From Cellulophaga sp. HaHa_2_95 (GTDB lineage Bacteria > Bacteroidota > Bacteroidia > Flavobacteriales > Flavobacteriaceae), in the NCBI RefSeq assembly GCF_019278565.1, contig NZ_CP058988.1, positions 2,604,001 to 2,668,000 on the forward strand: a stretch of DNA of 64,000 nucleotides. Direction: 5' to 3'. Position 1 is the first letter of the stretch; each line of letters opens with the position of its first letter. The notes beneath the pieces were generated by a model. The model ran no database searches and had not been told where the DNA came from. It saw nothing but the letters and a program-made list of their open reading frames with translations. Of this stretch, positions 1 to 8,180 are shown one piece after another. Made by a program: the position numbers and the translations under genes.

Positions 1-1
1 A

Positions 2-325
2 AGGATAATCGTAGTTTTTCATGAGCAACAAGATTTTATTTGTTCAGATACTAGACGCGGAGCCAGTAGAGGCGCAAGATTTATAAGTCCAGTTATACGT
101 TTTCATATGTGTGAACGATTCTTTGAATCTTCTAGTCTTAATAGGCGAGCAGATCTCATAATTCACGAGTTATGTCACGAAATGGGGCATTTACATGTGA
201 TTAATGATACACACGCAAAAATAGTAGAACTAGCCAGAAACCAATATAGATATAGGGTAGCAAGAAATCCGTATATGTACCAGGGATTATTTAGGGAATA
301 TACTAGCGAGCCTATTAGTGTCTAA
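2..325 (+). CDS. Aspzincin (M35)-like metallopeptidase domain, 5' end missing
   Basis: The reading frame is open from the first bases of the window, so the gene starts upstream and only the last 107 residues are seen. They contain HELCH (first His at 164-166), an HExxH zinc motif, followed nine residues later by an Asp (in INDTH) that could be the third zinc ligand, as in aspzincins (deuterolysin and lysine-specific endopeptidase families). A Cys plus FF pattern (MCERFF) lies just before the motif, as in M35 relatives. The usual second Met at 107 would give only 72 residues and cut the domain, so I prefer the open 5' end. The family call rests on short motifs. Secretion cannot be judged because the N-terminus is outside the window. 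Confidence 0.55.
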   Translation, partial: RIIVVFHEQQDFICSDTRRGASRGARFISPVIRFHMCERFFESSSLNRRADLIIHELCHEMGHLHVINDTHAKIVELARNQYRYRVARNPYMYQGLFREYTSEPISV

Positions 326-1098
326 TAAGATATAATCCATGTCAAATAGATTAAAAAAAAGAATTCATCTGACGAAATGGTCGTAAAAACTTTTAGACAA
401 AAACTTTCTTATAAATCGCATATTTCAAAAGAATCTAAAAGTTTTGCTTTCTTAGCTTAGGCAAGCGTTGGAAGTTATTCGCATATTTTTGTAGTTCTGA
501 AGTTTCGTGAGAATCGCATATTTGAAATCCCAAGAGCCATTGTGCAGCATATTCAATTTAAATTAACGTTCCTGTAAAACGGCTTTAACATAATTGTTCA
601 TATTTTTTTATTTTATGATTATGTGTTCATGAATCTTTAAAATCGATTTGCCTGACGATATAATACACTTGCGCGTAAGTTATATCTGCAATTATGTAAA
701 ATAGCGAAGCTATTCGCCGTTTCTACTTATAATATCTATTTGTTCTATAATGTTCCGCGCCTGCCCGCCGAAGCATTTTGGCGTGGGAGGGTTATGTAAC
801 TTGAGCTTTGATTACGGCATAAAAATAAAGATGAGAATCTTTTTTTTGAGCGAAATAGTGCGCGGGCAAAGTATCTAAAAATTTTCTTTGATTTTTTTTC
901 TTTCTAGAAAGTTTCTTCTAAAAAGGTGATACAACACTTATTATATGAGCCGACGATAGGAGGTGAGTGTAATGTGTGTGGAATGAAAATGTAATTTTAA
1001 TGACTATGTAAAGTAAATTTATACTCTTTCACTGGTTGTGTATCCAATATAATATACAACAATAGATGACATTTTAAATAAAGAAGTATTTTTGCTTT
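326..1098. other. Gene-free stretch with short repeats
   Basis: No convincing coding frame is seen. The decamer TCGCATATTT occurs three times (416-425, 479-488, 514-523). A small stem AATAGC/GCTATT lies near 701-714 and a GC-rich imperfect hairpin CCCGCC/GGCGTGGG at 764-787. The words TTATGTAAAATAG (692-704) and TATTCGCCGTTT (711-722) both recur in the non-coding DNA on the far side of the defence island (22286-22298 and 22241-22252). The last 60 bases must hold the promoter of the regulator at 1099, but I cannot place it. Confidence 0.5.
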
Positions 1099-1671
1099 AT
1101 GGAAGACAAGTTACATTCACTAAGACAACATTTTGAAGAAATCGTTTCTTTAACTGATGAGGAGTGGAACTTTATACAATCTCATTTTGAATTTAAAAGT
1201 CTTAAAAAACACCAATTTTTAATACAAGTAGGGCAACCTGTAGACTTTGAATATTGGATTATAAAAGGCTTAGTAAAAGCCTATTCCATAGATGAAAAAG
1301 GCAAAGAACATATTCTTCAATTTGCTATGGAAAACTATTGGGTGAGCGACCATTGTGCTTTTCAGCATCAAGAACCAGGGACTATTTTTGTAGATTGTCT
1401 TGAAGATTCAGAGTTTTTCTGTTTGTCTTTAGAGAACAGGGAAAAAATTTGTTATGAAGTCCCTGCCGTTGCCAACTTTTTCAGAATTAAATCAAATCAC
1501 GGTTACATCAATCTACAGCAAAGAATCTTGTCTTTACTTACAATGACCGCAGAAAGTAGGTATGAGTATCTATTAAATAAGCTTCCAAAATTAATACAAC
1601 GCGTTCCTAAAAAATTAATCGCTTCTTATTTAGGCGTATCCAGAGAGACCTTAAGTCGTTTTAGTAGTTAA
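1099..1671 (+). CDS. Crp/Fnr-family transcriptional regulator
   Basis: A 190-residue protein with a cyclic-nucleotide-binding-type beta-barrel (about residues 25-120) and a short C-terminal helix-turn-helix (KKLIASYLGVSRETLSR, 171-187). Length and layout match the small Bacteroidetes Crp/Fnr regulators whose ligand is usually unknown. There is no cluster of cysteines for an Fnr-type iron-sulfur centre. The stop codon overlaps the first of three GTGA-N6-TCAC sites that precede the cupin gene, and the same kind of array precedes the cyclase gene, so the natural inference is that this protein binds both. Start chosen at the first ATG; the leader is A/T rich with no Shine-Dalgarno, as usual in this phylum. 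Confidence 0.88.
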   Translation: MEDKLHSLRQHFEEIVSLTDEEWNFIQSHFEFKSLKKHQFLIQVGQPVDFEYWIIKGLVKAYSIDEKGKEHILQFAMENYWVSDHCAFQHQEPGTIFVDCLEDSEFFCLSLENREKICYEVPAVANFFRIKSNHGYINLQQRILSLLTMTAESRYEYLLNKLPKLIQRVPKKLIASYLGVSRETLSRFSS

Positions 1672-1673
1672 AA

Positions 1674-1733
1674 GTGACCTACATCACTTTTCAAAATTGA
1701 TATACCTCACAAAAAATCCGTGATGTATGTCCT
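1674..1733 (+). promoter_or_regulatory. Three phased Crp-type operator sites, promoter A
   Basis: Three 14-bp sites of the form RTGA-N6-TCAC start at 1674 (GTGACCTACATCAC, part of a perfect 8-bp-arm palindrome at 1670-1691), 1697 (TTGATATACCTCAC) and 1720 (GTGATGTATGTCCT). Their starts are exactly 23 bp apart, so all lie on about the same face of the helix. The site resembles the CRP consensus TGTGA-N6-TCACA. The third site is 57 bp from the cupin start codon. The array matches the one at 3420-3479. Confidence 0.72.
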
Positions 1734-1755
1734 CGCACACCCCTTTCTTTTCATA

Positions 1756-1763
1756 GAATTTTG
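1756..1763 (+). promoter_or_regulatory. Candidate -7 box of promoter A
   Basis: GAATTTTG fits the Bacteroidetes -7 box TAnnTTTG except for its first base. It lies 36 bp after the start of the third operator site. The equivalent box before the cyclase gene (3502-3509, GAAATTTG) sits at exactly the same offset, which supports both. Confidence 0.5.
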
Positions 1764-1789
1764 TATCGAACAATTAAATACAATGTACT

Positions 1790-2272
1790 ATGAAAACTAC
1801 AAGAACACTTTTTCTATTATTTACAGTAATTGCTATAGGTTTTAATACCTATGCGCAAGAGGAAAAAAGACCGTTGATGGGTAACTCTTACGGTATTATC
1901 AATATTGATGAATACGTAACGCTACTTCCTAAAAGTCATAATGGTATCATCAAAGACATCAGATTAATAGACCGCGAACACGCTGGTGTTAGAATCTTCA
2001 GGCTGTATGATGAAGTGCCTATGCACTACCACGCAAAATCTGATGCTTACCTCTACATTTTAAATGGCAAAGCAGAATTTTATGTTGCCGATAAAGGTCC
2101 TGTTGTTGCAGGAAAAGGCGACTTACTTTTTTGGGGAAAAGGTACAGCACACGGTAACGGAAAAATTTTAGAAGGTCCGTTAGACGTACTCGTTTTTGAT
2201 GCCATTGCCAGAGACCCGAGCGATGTTATCTGGGTAGATCCATCAACGCAAAAGAAATTTTTGGGCAACTAA
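1790..2272 (+). CDS. Exported cupin-domain protein
   Basis: A 160-residue protein. Residues 1-22 form a signal peptide ending TYAQ, so the product is periplasmic or outside. The rest is one cupin barrel: the first motif includes MHYHAKSDAYLYIL (around residue 82), with the His pair and acidic residue expected for a metal site, and the second motif contains a HGNGK segment. Cupins of this kind may be dioxygenases, isomerases or plain binding proteins, so the reaction is not predicted. It is the first gene after the operator array at 1674 and is followed 32 bp later by the royal-jelly-like gene, likely on the same transcript. Confidence 0.82.
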   Translation: MKTTRTLFLLFTVIAIGFNTYAQEEKRPLMGNSYGIINIDEYVTLLPKSHNGIIKDIRLIDREHAGVRIFRLYDEVPMHYHAKSDAYLYILNGKAEFYVADKGPVVAGKGDLLFWGKGTAHGNGKILEGPLDVLVFDAIARDPSDVIWVDPSTQKKFLGN

Positions 2273-2304
2273 TCAAATCATATTCAATTTTAAAAAAAAT
2301 AACG

Positions 2305-3402
2305 ATGAAAACAGTAACAATTATAAAAACAGTCTTGTTCGCTTTTGTAATGAATTTTACACTATTAGCACAAGCACAATTAGAAACTATAGCAACATTT
2401 CCAGAATCTAGACCAGGGAATATAACGGTGTCTAGCGACGGAAGAATATTTGTAACAATGAGTGCCTTAAGTGCTTCAAAATATATGGTGAAAGAAATTT
2501 TACCTAATGGAGAAGCCATTCCGTTTGGAGATAAAGAGTGGATTGTAAAACCAGAAAACGGAAGTATAAAAGGTATCAATTCAACCATCGGAATTCAAGC
2601 CGATGCTAATGGAATACTTTGGGTATTGGATATGGGTAACGTAAAGCAAAATCAGGCACCAAAATTGGTTGGTTTTGATTTGGTATCCGGTAACGTCACA
2701 AAGGTTTTTCCTATTCCGAATACAGTATTGTCATCAAAACCTTTTTTACAGGATTTTGTAATCGATGTAAAAAATAACACTGCTGTCATTGCAGATATGA
2801 CCGATGCTTTAAATCCGCCAATTGCACCAGCTTTTGTGGTGATTAACTTAGAAACGGGTTATATAAGACGCGTTTTAGAAGGGAATGCATCATTTTTGTC
2901 TGCTGATGAACCAGTGAAAATTCACGGTAGATTAGTATCCCACAAAAGAAAAGATGGTACTACCATTCAGCCAAGATATCCGTTAAACCCAATTTCCATA
3001 GATGACGAAAACAAGTACATCTACTATGGTGCAATGGGAAACACCAAAATTTACCGCATTCCTTCTGCTGTTTTAGCGGATGAAAGCAAGGAAGATAGCG
3101 ACCTTAATAAGTACATCGAGTTTTATGCCAACAAACCAAAATCTGACGGATTTAAAGTGGGTGCAAACGGAAAAGTATATGTAACCGATGTTGAAAATTC
3201 AGCCATTGTAGAAAGTATGCCTGCTGGAATGAAAACCATTGCCCAATCTAAAAAAGACTTGTCTTGGCCAGATGGTGTTGCCATACACGGTAACTACTTG
3301 TATATCGTAGCAAATCAGCTTCATAATCTGCCTTTGTTAAATAAAGGAAAAGATGCTAGTAAACCGCCTTATTTAGTATTAAAAATGAAGCTTCAAGATT
3401 AA
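2305..3402 (+). CDS. Exported major royal jelly protein/yellow-like beta-propeller
   Basis: A 365-residue protein with a signal peptide (about 1-24, ending LLAQAQ). The mature part looks like the MRJP/yellow family: the SRPGNITVSSDGRIFVTMS opening, a GILWVLDMG segment near residue 110, and a SWPDGVAIHG segment near 320 are typical of this six-bladed propeller. Insect relatives include dopachrome conversion enzymes; bacterial members are often labelled L-dopachrome tautomerase-related, but no activity follows from that. It lies between the exported cupin and, after a second promoter, the exported cyclase. All three secreted proteins probably act on the same small molecule, which is inference. 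Confidence 0.82.
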   Translation: MKTVTIIKTVLFAFVMNFTLLAQAQLETIATFPESRPGNITVSSDGRIFVTMSALSASKYMVKEILPNGEAIPFGDKEWIVKPENGSIKGINSTIGIQADANGILWVLDMGNVKQNQAPKLVGFDLVSGNVTKVFPIPNTVLSSKPFLQDFVIDVKNNTAVIADMTDALNPPIAPAFVVINLETGYIRRVLEGNASFLSADEPVKIHGRLVSHKRKDGTTIQPRYPLNPISIDDENKYIYYGAMGNTKIYRIPSAVLADESKEDSDLNKYIEFYANKPKSDGFKVGANGKVYVTDVENSAIVESMPAGMKTIAQSKKDLSWPDGVAIHGNYLYIVANQLHNLPLLNKGKDASKPPYLVLKMKLQD

Positions 3403-3419
3403 ATAAAATTAAAAGTAAA

Positions 3420-3479
3420 GTGATGTATGAACATAATTATATGTGACATACATCACTTTAAAATGGTGATGTACATCCT
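3420..3479 (+). promoter_or_regulatory. Three phased Crp-type operator sites, promoter B
   Basis: Sites start at 3420 (GTGATGTATGAACA), 3443 (GTGACATACATCAC) and 3466 (GTGATGTACATCCT), again exactly 23 bp apart, and the third is again 57 bp from the start codon, here of the cyclase gene. The bases following site three (CGCACACC) are identical to those in promoter A. Arms at 3417-3429 and 3447-3459 also form a 13-bp inverted repeat. The central site here, and the first site in promoter A, are the near-perfect ones. Confidence 0.72.
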
Positions 3480-3501
3480 CGCACACCTCTTGCATTCATC
3501 G

Positions 3502-3509
3502 GAAATTTG
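3502..3509 (+). promoter_or_regulatory. Candidate -7 box of promoter B
   Basis: GAAATTTG resembles TAnnTTTG and sits 36 bp after the start of operator site three, the same distance as in promoter A. Transcription would start about 20 bases before the cyclase start codon at 3536. Confidence 0.5.
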
Positions 3510-3535
3510 TATAAGAAATTTAAAAACATATTAAA

Positions 3536-4474
3536 ATGAAAACAATAGTAAATACATTAAAAACAATTGCCTTAGCAGCTACACTTTTCACTGCTTTAAC
3601 TACAAATGCACAACAAGTACCAACGTCACCTTATGGTGCTGACGATGAAATTGGCGCACTAAACCTTTTAAATGAAGAAACAGTTTTGGATGCGGTAAAA
3701 TTGGTTAAAAAAGGAAAAGTATACCGCCTAGGAATGGTGGTAAATTCAGAAACTGCAGCTTTCCGTCACAGATACTTTCACATTGAAACGTTACAACCAG
3801 AAACTGCTGCTGCAGGTTCTAACAAATTCACTTACGTAGATGATCAATTAATTGGTTGGACAGGTGTTGGGTCTCAAATAAACGGATTAGCACATTATGG
3901 TAGAGACAATGTGCATTATAACGGTCATAAAGTAGAAGATTTTTTAACCGTATCTGGTGTGAAAAAATTAGGTCTAGAAAAATTACCTCCAATTGTAACT
4001 AGAGGTGTTGTTTTAGATATGCGCTCATATTACAATCAAGATATTGTAAAAGAAGGCACTGTTTTTACAGTTGAAGACATTGAAAAAGTAGCCAGAAAAC
4101 AAGGCATTGAAATCCGTAAAGGAGATGTGGTTTTGTTTTACACAGGATGGACCAAATTAATGGGTAAAGACGACAAACGTTATCTAGCTGGCGGACCTGG
4201 AATTGGTACGGAAGCTGCACATTATTTAGGTAAAAAAGGAATTGTTGCAGCAGGTGCAGACAACTGGTCTTTTGAAGCAGTACCGCACGAAAACAGCGAA
4301 CTTTCTTTTCCTGTAAATCAAATGATGGCAACCGAATATGGCGTACAAGTATTAGAAAACATTCTTGTAGATGAGTTGGTTGAAGATAAAGCTTGGGAAT
4401 TCCTTTTTGTATTAGGTCACCCTTTATATGAAGGTTCTACGCAAGTACAAATCAACCCTGTTGCTATTAAATAA
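3536..4474 (+). CDS. Exported cyclase-family hydrolase
   Basis: A 312-residue protein with a signal peptide (1-25, ending TTNAQ). The mature part begins GADDEIGALNLL and contains KGDVVLFYTGW, both typical of the putative cyclase family (PF04199), which includes kynurenine formamidase and polyketide cyclase-like hydrolases. Where metal-binding members have HxGTHxDxP, this one reads QINGLAHYG, so the classical ligand set is only partly kept; related exported members often show a Q-x-D version, and here the Asp is Asn. Activity is therefore uncertain. It heads the second transcript, followed closely by the MFS exporter and two oxidoreductases. Confidence 0.83.
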   Translation: MKTIVNTLKTIALAATLFTALTTNAQQVPTSPYGADDEIGALNLLNEETVLDAVKLVKKGKVYRLGMVVNSETAAFRHRYFHIETLQPETAAAGSNKFTYVDDQLIGWTGVGSQINGLAHYGRDNVHYNGHKVEDFLTVSGVKKLGLEKLPPIVTRGVVLDMRSYYNQDIVKEGTVFTVEDIEKVARKQGIEIRKGDVVLFYTGWTKLMGKDDKRYLAGGPGIGTEAAHYLGKKGIVAAGADNWSFEAVPHENSELSFPVNQMMATEYGVQVLENILVDELVEDKAWEFLFVLGHPLYEGSTQVQINPVAIK

Positions 4475-4499
4475 GAATAACAAAAAACAATTAGAAATT

Positions 4500-5708
4500 A
4501 TGGAAACACCAACGATAAATAAAGACACAACGGTAGTTAAAAAGAAGGGACTACCGGCAGCATTATGGGCATTGACGATAAGTGCATTTGCTATAGGAAC
4601 AACAGAATTTGTAATTGTAGGTCTACTATCTACCGTTGCAAATGATTTAGGGACATCATTAACCTCAGCAGGATTGTTAGTTAGTTTATATGCTATTGGT
4701 GTTGCCATTGGTGCACCCATTTTAACCGCCTTAACAGGTAAAATTCCAAGAAAACAGTTATTAATGGGCATTATGGTGCTATTTATAATTGGTAACGGAT
4801 TAGCAGCAATTGCACCAAGTTTTGAATTATTGCTATTATCAAGAGTGGTAACAGGTTTTGCTCACGGTGTATTTTTCTCTATTGGGTCTACCATTGCTGC
4901 TAGTTTGGTGCCAAAAGATAAGCGAGCAACCGCTATTTCTATAATGTTTGCAGGTCTTACGGTAGCAATTGTAACTGGTGTGCCTTTAGGAACATACATT
5001 GGTCAGAATTTTGGATGGAGAGCTACTTTTATTGGTGTTGCCCTTTTAGGATTAGTAGGTGCAATAGCTAGTTTAGCTTTGGTTCCTAAAAACATCAAAC
5101 AATCGGCTCCATTACGACTTATAGACCAATTAAAAGTGATTAAGAATCCGTCTATTTTATTGGTGTTAGCCATTACTGCATTTGGTTATGGTGGTACGTT
5201 TGTCACTTTTACCTACTTAACTCCGCTGTTAGAAGAAGTGACTGGTTTCTCTTCGGATATGACTAGTGTATTTCTTTTAATTTATGGTATTGCCATCGCC
5301 ATTGGTAATATTATTGGTGGTAAAGTATCTAATAACAGACCAGGTAAAGCCTTATTAGTAATGTTCGCTTTACAAGCCATTGTATTGTTTGTGTTATACT
5401 TCACCGCTTCTAGTCAGATTTTTGCCATAATAACCTTGTTTTTTATGGGAATATTAGCCTTTTCAAACGTACCTGCATTACAATTATACGTGGTGAAAAT
5501 GGCGGAAAAATACTTACCAGGAACCGAAGATGTAGCATCAGCATTAAACATTGCAGCATTTAACGTAGGTATTGCTATTGGCGCTTATGTAGGCGGAATG
5601 GTTGTAGAATCGAGCTTAGGTATTGAAGCCACTCCTTGGGTAGGTGGTATTCTTGTGATTGTAGGATTCTTGTTAACCTTAGTATTATTCAAAAAAGAAA
5701 AAATATAA
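4500..5708 (+). CDS. MFS drug/sugar efflux transporter (DHA1/AraJ-like)
   Basis: A 402-residue inner-membrane protein with twelve predicted hydrophobic segments. The opening after the charged N-terminus (LTISAFAIGTTEFVIVGLL) is the classic start of the AraJ/YdhP/SotB-type DHA1 exporters, and a GKIPRKQLL loop follows helix 2, the usual position of MFS motif A. I take the ATG at 4500 rather than the longer in-frame start at 4428, which would lie inside the cyclase gene. The gap from the cyclase stop is 25 bp and to the next gene 3 bp, so this is one operon. Export of a toxic compound or product is the likely role. Confidence 0.9.
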   Translation: METPTINKDTTVVKKKGLPAALWALTISAFAIGTTEFVIVGLLSTVANDLGTSLTSAGLLVSLYAIGVAIGAPILTALTGKIPRKQLLMGIMVLFIIGNGLAAIAPSFELLLLSRVVTGFAHGVFFSIGSTIAASLVPKDKRATAISIMFAGLTVAIVTGVPLGTYIGQNFGWRATFIGVALLGLVGAIASLALVPKNIKQSAPLRLIDQLKVIKNPSILLVLAITAFGYGGTFVTFTYLTPLLEEVTGFSSDMTSVFLLIYGIAIAIGNIIGGKVSNNRPGKALLVMFALQAIVLFVLYFTASSQIFAIITLFFMGILAFSNVPALQLYVVKMAEKYLPGTEDVASALNIAAFNVGIAIGAYVGGMVVESSLGIEATPWVGGILVIVGFLLTLVLFKKEKI

Positions 5709-5711
5709 ATA

Positions 5712-6650
5712 ATGACTGCATTAAAATTTAGAAATAACGACGAAATGCCAATTTTAGGTTTAGGAACGTTTCATTCTGAACCAAATGAAGTGTACAATGC
5801 GGTACTTTTGGCTATTAAAATAGGATACAGACATATAGATTGCGCTGCGGCTTACGGAAACGAAAAAGAAGTAGGTAATGCTATTGCCGATTCGATACAA
5901 CAAGGTTTGGTTACGCGTGAAGATTTATGGGTGACTTCCAAATTATGGAATGCTTCTCACGGTGAAGAGAATGTGATTCCTGCACTGAACCAGACTTTAG
6001 AAGATTTACAACTAGAGTATCTAGACCTCTATCTTATCCACTGGCCTGTCGCTCTTAAAAAAGGAACAGAAATGCCTGAAAAAGCATCAGATTTTATTCC
6101 GCTTTCAGAGGTGCCTTTAACCAATACTTGGAAAGGGATGGAAGCTGCTTTAGAGCAAGGACTTGCAAAACATATTGGCGTGAGCAATTTCAATGAAAAT
6201 CGGCTGAAAGAAATACTAGCGACTGCAGTACATCAACCAGAGATGAATCAGGTAGAAATGCATCCGTTTTTACAGCAAGAAGCATTACAATCATTCTGCG
6301 TAAAAAACGATATGCTGCTAACAGCATACGCACCTTTAGGTTCGCTTGTAGATGAAAATAGCACGCTACGTTTGTTAGAAAATGATACGATAAAAAACAT
6401 TGCCAAAGCAAAACATATGTCGCCTGCACAAGTAGCACTGGCATATACGATGCAACGAGGCATTGCAGTAATTCCTAAATCTATAAATGAAGCGAGATTG
6501 CTTCAGAATTTAGAGACGTTTAACCATACGCTTACCGAAGAAGATATGGCGTTGTTGAAGGATTTAGATAAGGGACATCGCTTTATAAATGGAAAATTTT
6601 GGGAAGTTGAAAACGGACCCTACACTGCAGATAGTATCTGGAATGCTTAA
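5712..6650 (+). CDS. Aldo/keto reductase
   Basis: A 312-residue NADPH-dependent reductase with the standard (beta/alpha)8 AKR layout. The catalytic tetrad is visible: Asp and Tyr in HIDCAAAYGNE (near residues 44-52), Lys in WVTSKLWN (near 80) and His in LYLIHWPV (near 115). The cofactor-binding end (IPKSINEARL) is also kept. The start lies 3 bp after the MFS stop, suggesting translational coupling. In this context it probably reduces a reactive carbonyl, although the substrate cannot be read from the sequence. Confidence 0.93.
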   Translation: MTALKFRNNDEMPILGLGTFHSEPNEVYNAVLLAIKIGYRHIDCAAAYGNEKEVGNAIADSIQQGLVTREDLWVTSKLWNASHGEENVIPALNQTLEDLQLEYLDLYLIHWPVALKKGTEMPEKASDFIPLSEVPLTNTWKGMEAALEQGLAKHIGVSNFNENRLKEILATAVHQPEMNQVEMHPFLQQEALQSFCVKNDMLLTAYAPLGSLVDENSTLRLLENDTIKNIAKAKHMSPAQVALAYTMQRGIAVIPKSINEARLLQNLETFNHTLTEEDMALLKDLDKGHRFINGKFWEVENGPYTADSIWNA

Positions 6651-6657
6651 TCATATT

Positions 6658-6691
6658 ATTCATCAGGTGTCTTAGCGGATGCCTGATGAAT
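6658..6691 (+). terminator. Hairpin after aldo/keto reductase gene
   Basis: Arms ATTCATCAGG (6658-6667) and CCTGATGAAT (6682-6691) pair perfectly around a 14-base loop, with TTTAAAA behind. The T-run is short, so it may be an attenuator or an mRNA-stability hairpin rather than a full terminator. It covers the first possible start codon (6679) of the next gene, which argues for the later start. Confidence 0.5.
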
Positions 6692-6705
6692 TTAAAACAC
6701 ACACT

Positions 6706-7665
6706 ATGAATCCATTTGATAAACTATATAGACCAGGTAAAATGACATTGGGTATAGAGTTTCCTTTAGATAACGATTGGTCTTCAGAAGGAAATCGCAA
6801 ACGTTTGGAAGATAACAGACTTTTTGGAGTTCCAGACATTTCAAACCATTTAGCATTGGCACAACAAATTGACGAAGCAGGATTCGCAGCCTTATGGATG
6901 CGAGATGTTCCTGTGTACGACCCTAACTTTGGTGATGGTGCACAATTGTTTGACACCATATCGTACTTGGGGTATTTATCTGCAGCTACCAAAAACATTT
7001 TGTTGGGTACAGCTGCCATAGTATTGCCCTTACAACAACCTATAAAGCTAGCAAAGGCTGCTGCTACTATAGAAAATTTAAGTGATGGTAGACTTTTGTT
7101 AGGATTAGGTTTGGGCGACAGACCTGTGGAGTTCCCGATGTACAATATCGACTATAAAAAAAGACCTGAAATCTTTAGACAAAATCTTGATATTATTAAA
7201 GAAGCTTGGAAAACAAATAGTAATTTAAAATCTAAGTACGATTTTTTAACTAGTGGAATAGAAGTGTATCCAAAACCGAAAAATGACATTCCGCTTGTCA
7301 TAGCAGGTCATTCCGGACAAAGCATCAATTGGATAGCCAAAAACGCACAAGCTTGGTTTAATTACCCAAGACCTGTTGCCGAAACTTTAGAGAACAGAAA
7401 ATACTGGTGTAATGCGTTGTATGATGAAGACCAAGCAGCAAAACCTTATATTTCGGCGATTCATTTAAACCTATCTAAAGACGATAATGCAACTTTTAAA
7501 CCACAGCGTTTTGGTGGTACGGTAGGCATCAATCATCTTACCGCCTATTTAAAGTCCTATGAAAATATTGGAGTGAACCACATGGCAATAAATCTTAGAA
7601 AGTCTGAAACTCCCGTAAGTCAGGCTATTGCTAAAATTAAAGATGTTGTAATACCGGAGTTTTAG
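6706..7665 (+). CDS. LLM-class flavin-dependent oxidoreductase (TIGR03571-like)
   Basis: A 319-residue protein of the luciferase-like monooxygenase superfamily, beginning MNPFDKLYRPGKMTLGIEF, which I recognise from the TIGR03571 group. Typical elements include the LALAQQIDEAGFAALWMRD segment and the flavin-side GRLLLGLGLG loop (around residue 127). Such enzymes use FMNH2 or F420; a flavin is expected in Bacteroidetes. I choose the ATG at 6706 because the earlier one at 6679 lies in the hairpin 6658-6691. It appears to be the last gene of the Crp-linked cluster. The reaction is unknown. Confidence 0.85.
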   Translation: MNPFDKLYRPGKMTLGIEFPLDNDWSSEGNRKRLEDNRLFGVPDISNHLALAQQIDEAGFAALWMRDVPVYDPNFGDGAQLFDTISYLGYLSAATKNILLGTAAIVLPLQQPIKLAKAAATIENLSDGRLLLGLGLGDRPVEFPMYNIDYKKRPEIFRQNLDIIKEAWKTNSNLKSKYDFLTSGIEVYPKPKNDIPLVIAGHSGQSINWIAKNAQAWFNYPRPVAETLENRKYWCNALYDEDQAAKPYISAIHLNLSKDDNATFKPQRFGGTVGINHLTAYLKSYENIGVNHMAINLRKSETPVSQAIAKIKDVVIPEF

Positions 7666-7697
7666 TATTCAAATGAATACGGCCTAAGAGAATTTTG

Positions 7698-8042
7698 GTG
7701 ATACACACGAGAACTACTGAAGAGACAATTCACCTTAATACGGAGTATAAAAAAGATGAAAAAGGATCATCATCTATAAGTGTAGAAAAGGTAATTGAAG
7801 TTGTTGAACAAAGAATGTTTTTTGACAGTAATGCTACTAGTATATGTTTTGCAAGAAAGCATGCAAAAAATGGACTTGATTGGGATGCAGCTTACTTTAA
7901 TTCTTTAGCATTAAAAGAAAGTAATTGCATAGAAGATGATGACGAAATACGCGATAAATACAAACTTCTTAGCAAGGCTGAAAAAAAGTTAAAAGTAGGG
8001 TACTCTTATAGAAAACAACAATGTATTTTTTATATGTGGTAA
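7698..8042 (+). CDS. Hypothetical protein
   Basis: A frame of about 114 residues that I do not recognise. It has no ATG near its beginning; in-frame GTG (7698) or TTG (7695) would have to serve, or a later ATG inside the frame (about 7815). It is highly charged, has a central CFARKHAKNGLDWDAAYF segment and ends in a Lys/Tyr-rich tail. There is no signal peptide or membrane segment. It lies between the LLM oxidoreductase and the recombinase, outside both operons, and could be a remnant at the edge of the island. Confidence 0.4.
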   Translation: MIHTRTTEETIHLNTEYKKDEKGSSSISVEKVIEVVEQRMFFDSNATSICFARKHAKNGLDWDAAYFNSLALKESNCIEDDDEIRDKYKLLSKAEKKLKVGYSYRKQQCIFYMW

Positions 8043-8100
8043 ATTCTTTAAGGATATAAAATAATTTAATTTATATGAGGGATTTTTTTATCAAATATTT

Positions 8101-8134
8101 AACTCTTTACAAAATCCGTATTTTGTAAAGAGTT
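8101..8134 (+). terminator. 15-bp perfect hairpin before the recombinase gene
   Basis: AACTCTTTACAAAAT (8101-8115) and ATTTTGTAAAGAGTT (8120-8134) pair perfectly around a CCGT loop; AAGGGTTTTTA follows. It fits a rho-independent terminator for the hypothetical gene upstream. Because it also sits 47 bp before a tyrosine-recombinase gene, a recombination-site role cannot be excluded. Confidence 0.6.
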
Positions 8135-8180
8135 AAGGGTTTTTATTGTATATTTCATTCGGCATATAGATATTATAAAA

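Noticed and set aside
751..790. tRNA or small RNA gene at the GC-rich hairpin
   Set aside because: Only a short imperfect stem is seen; no cloverleaf, T-loop consensus or terminator follows.
2226..2588. 120-codon frame on the minus strand across the cupin/royal-jelly genes
   Set aside because: It is the antisense of two well-supported plus-strand genes and has no recognisable domain.
4428..4499. N-terminal extension of the MFS transporter
   Set aside because: It lies within the coding end of the cyclase gene and would put a Lys-rich non-membrane leader before an otherwise standard start.
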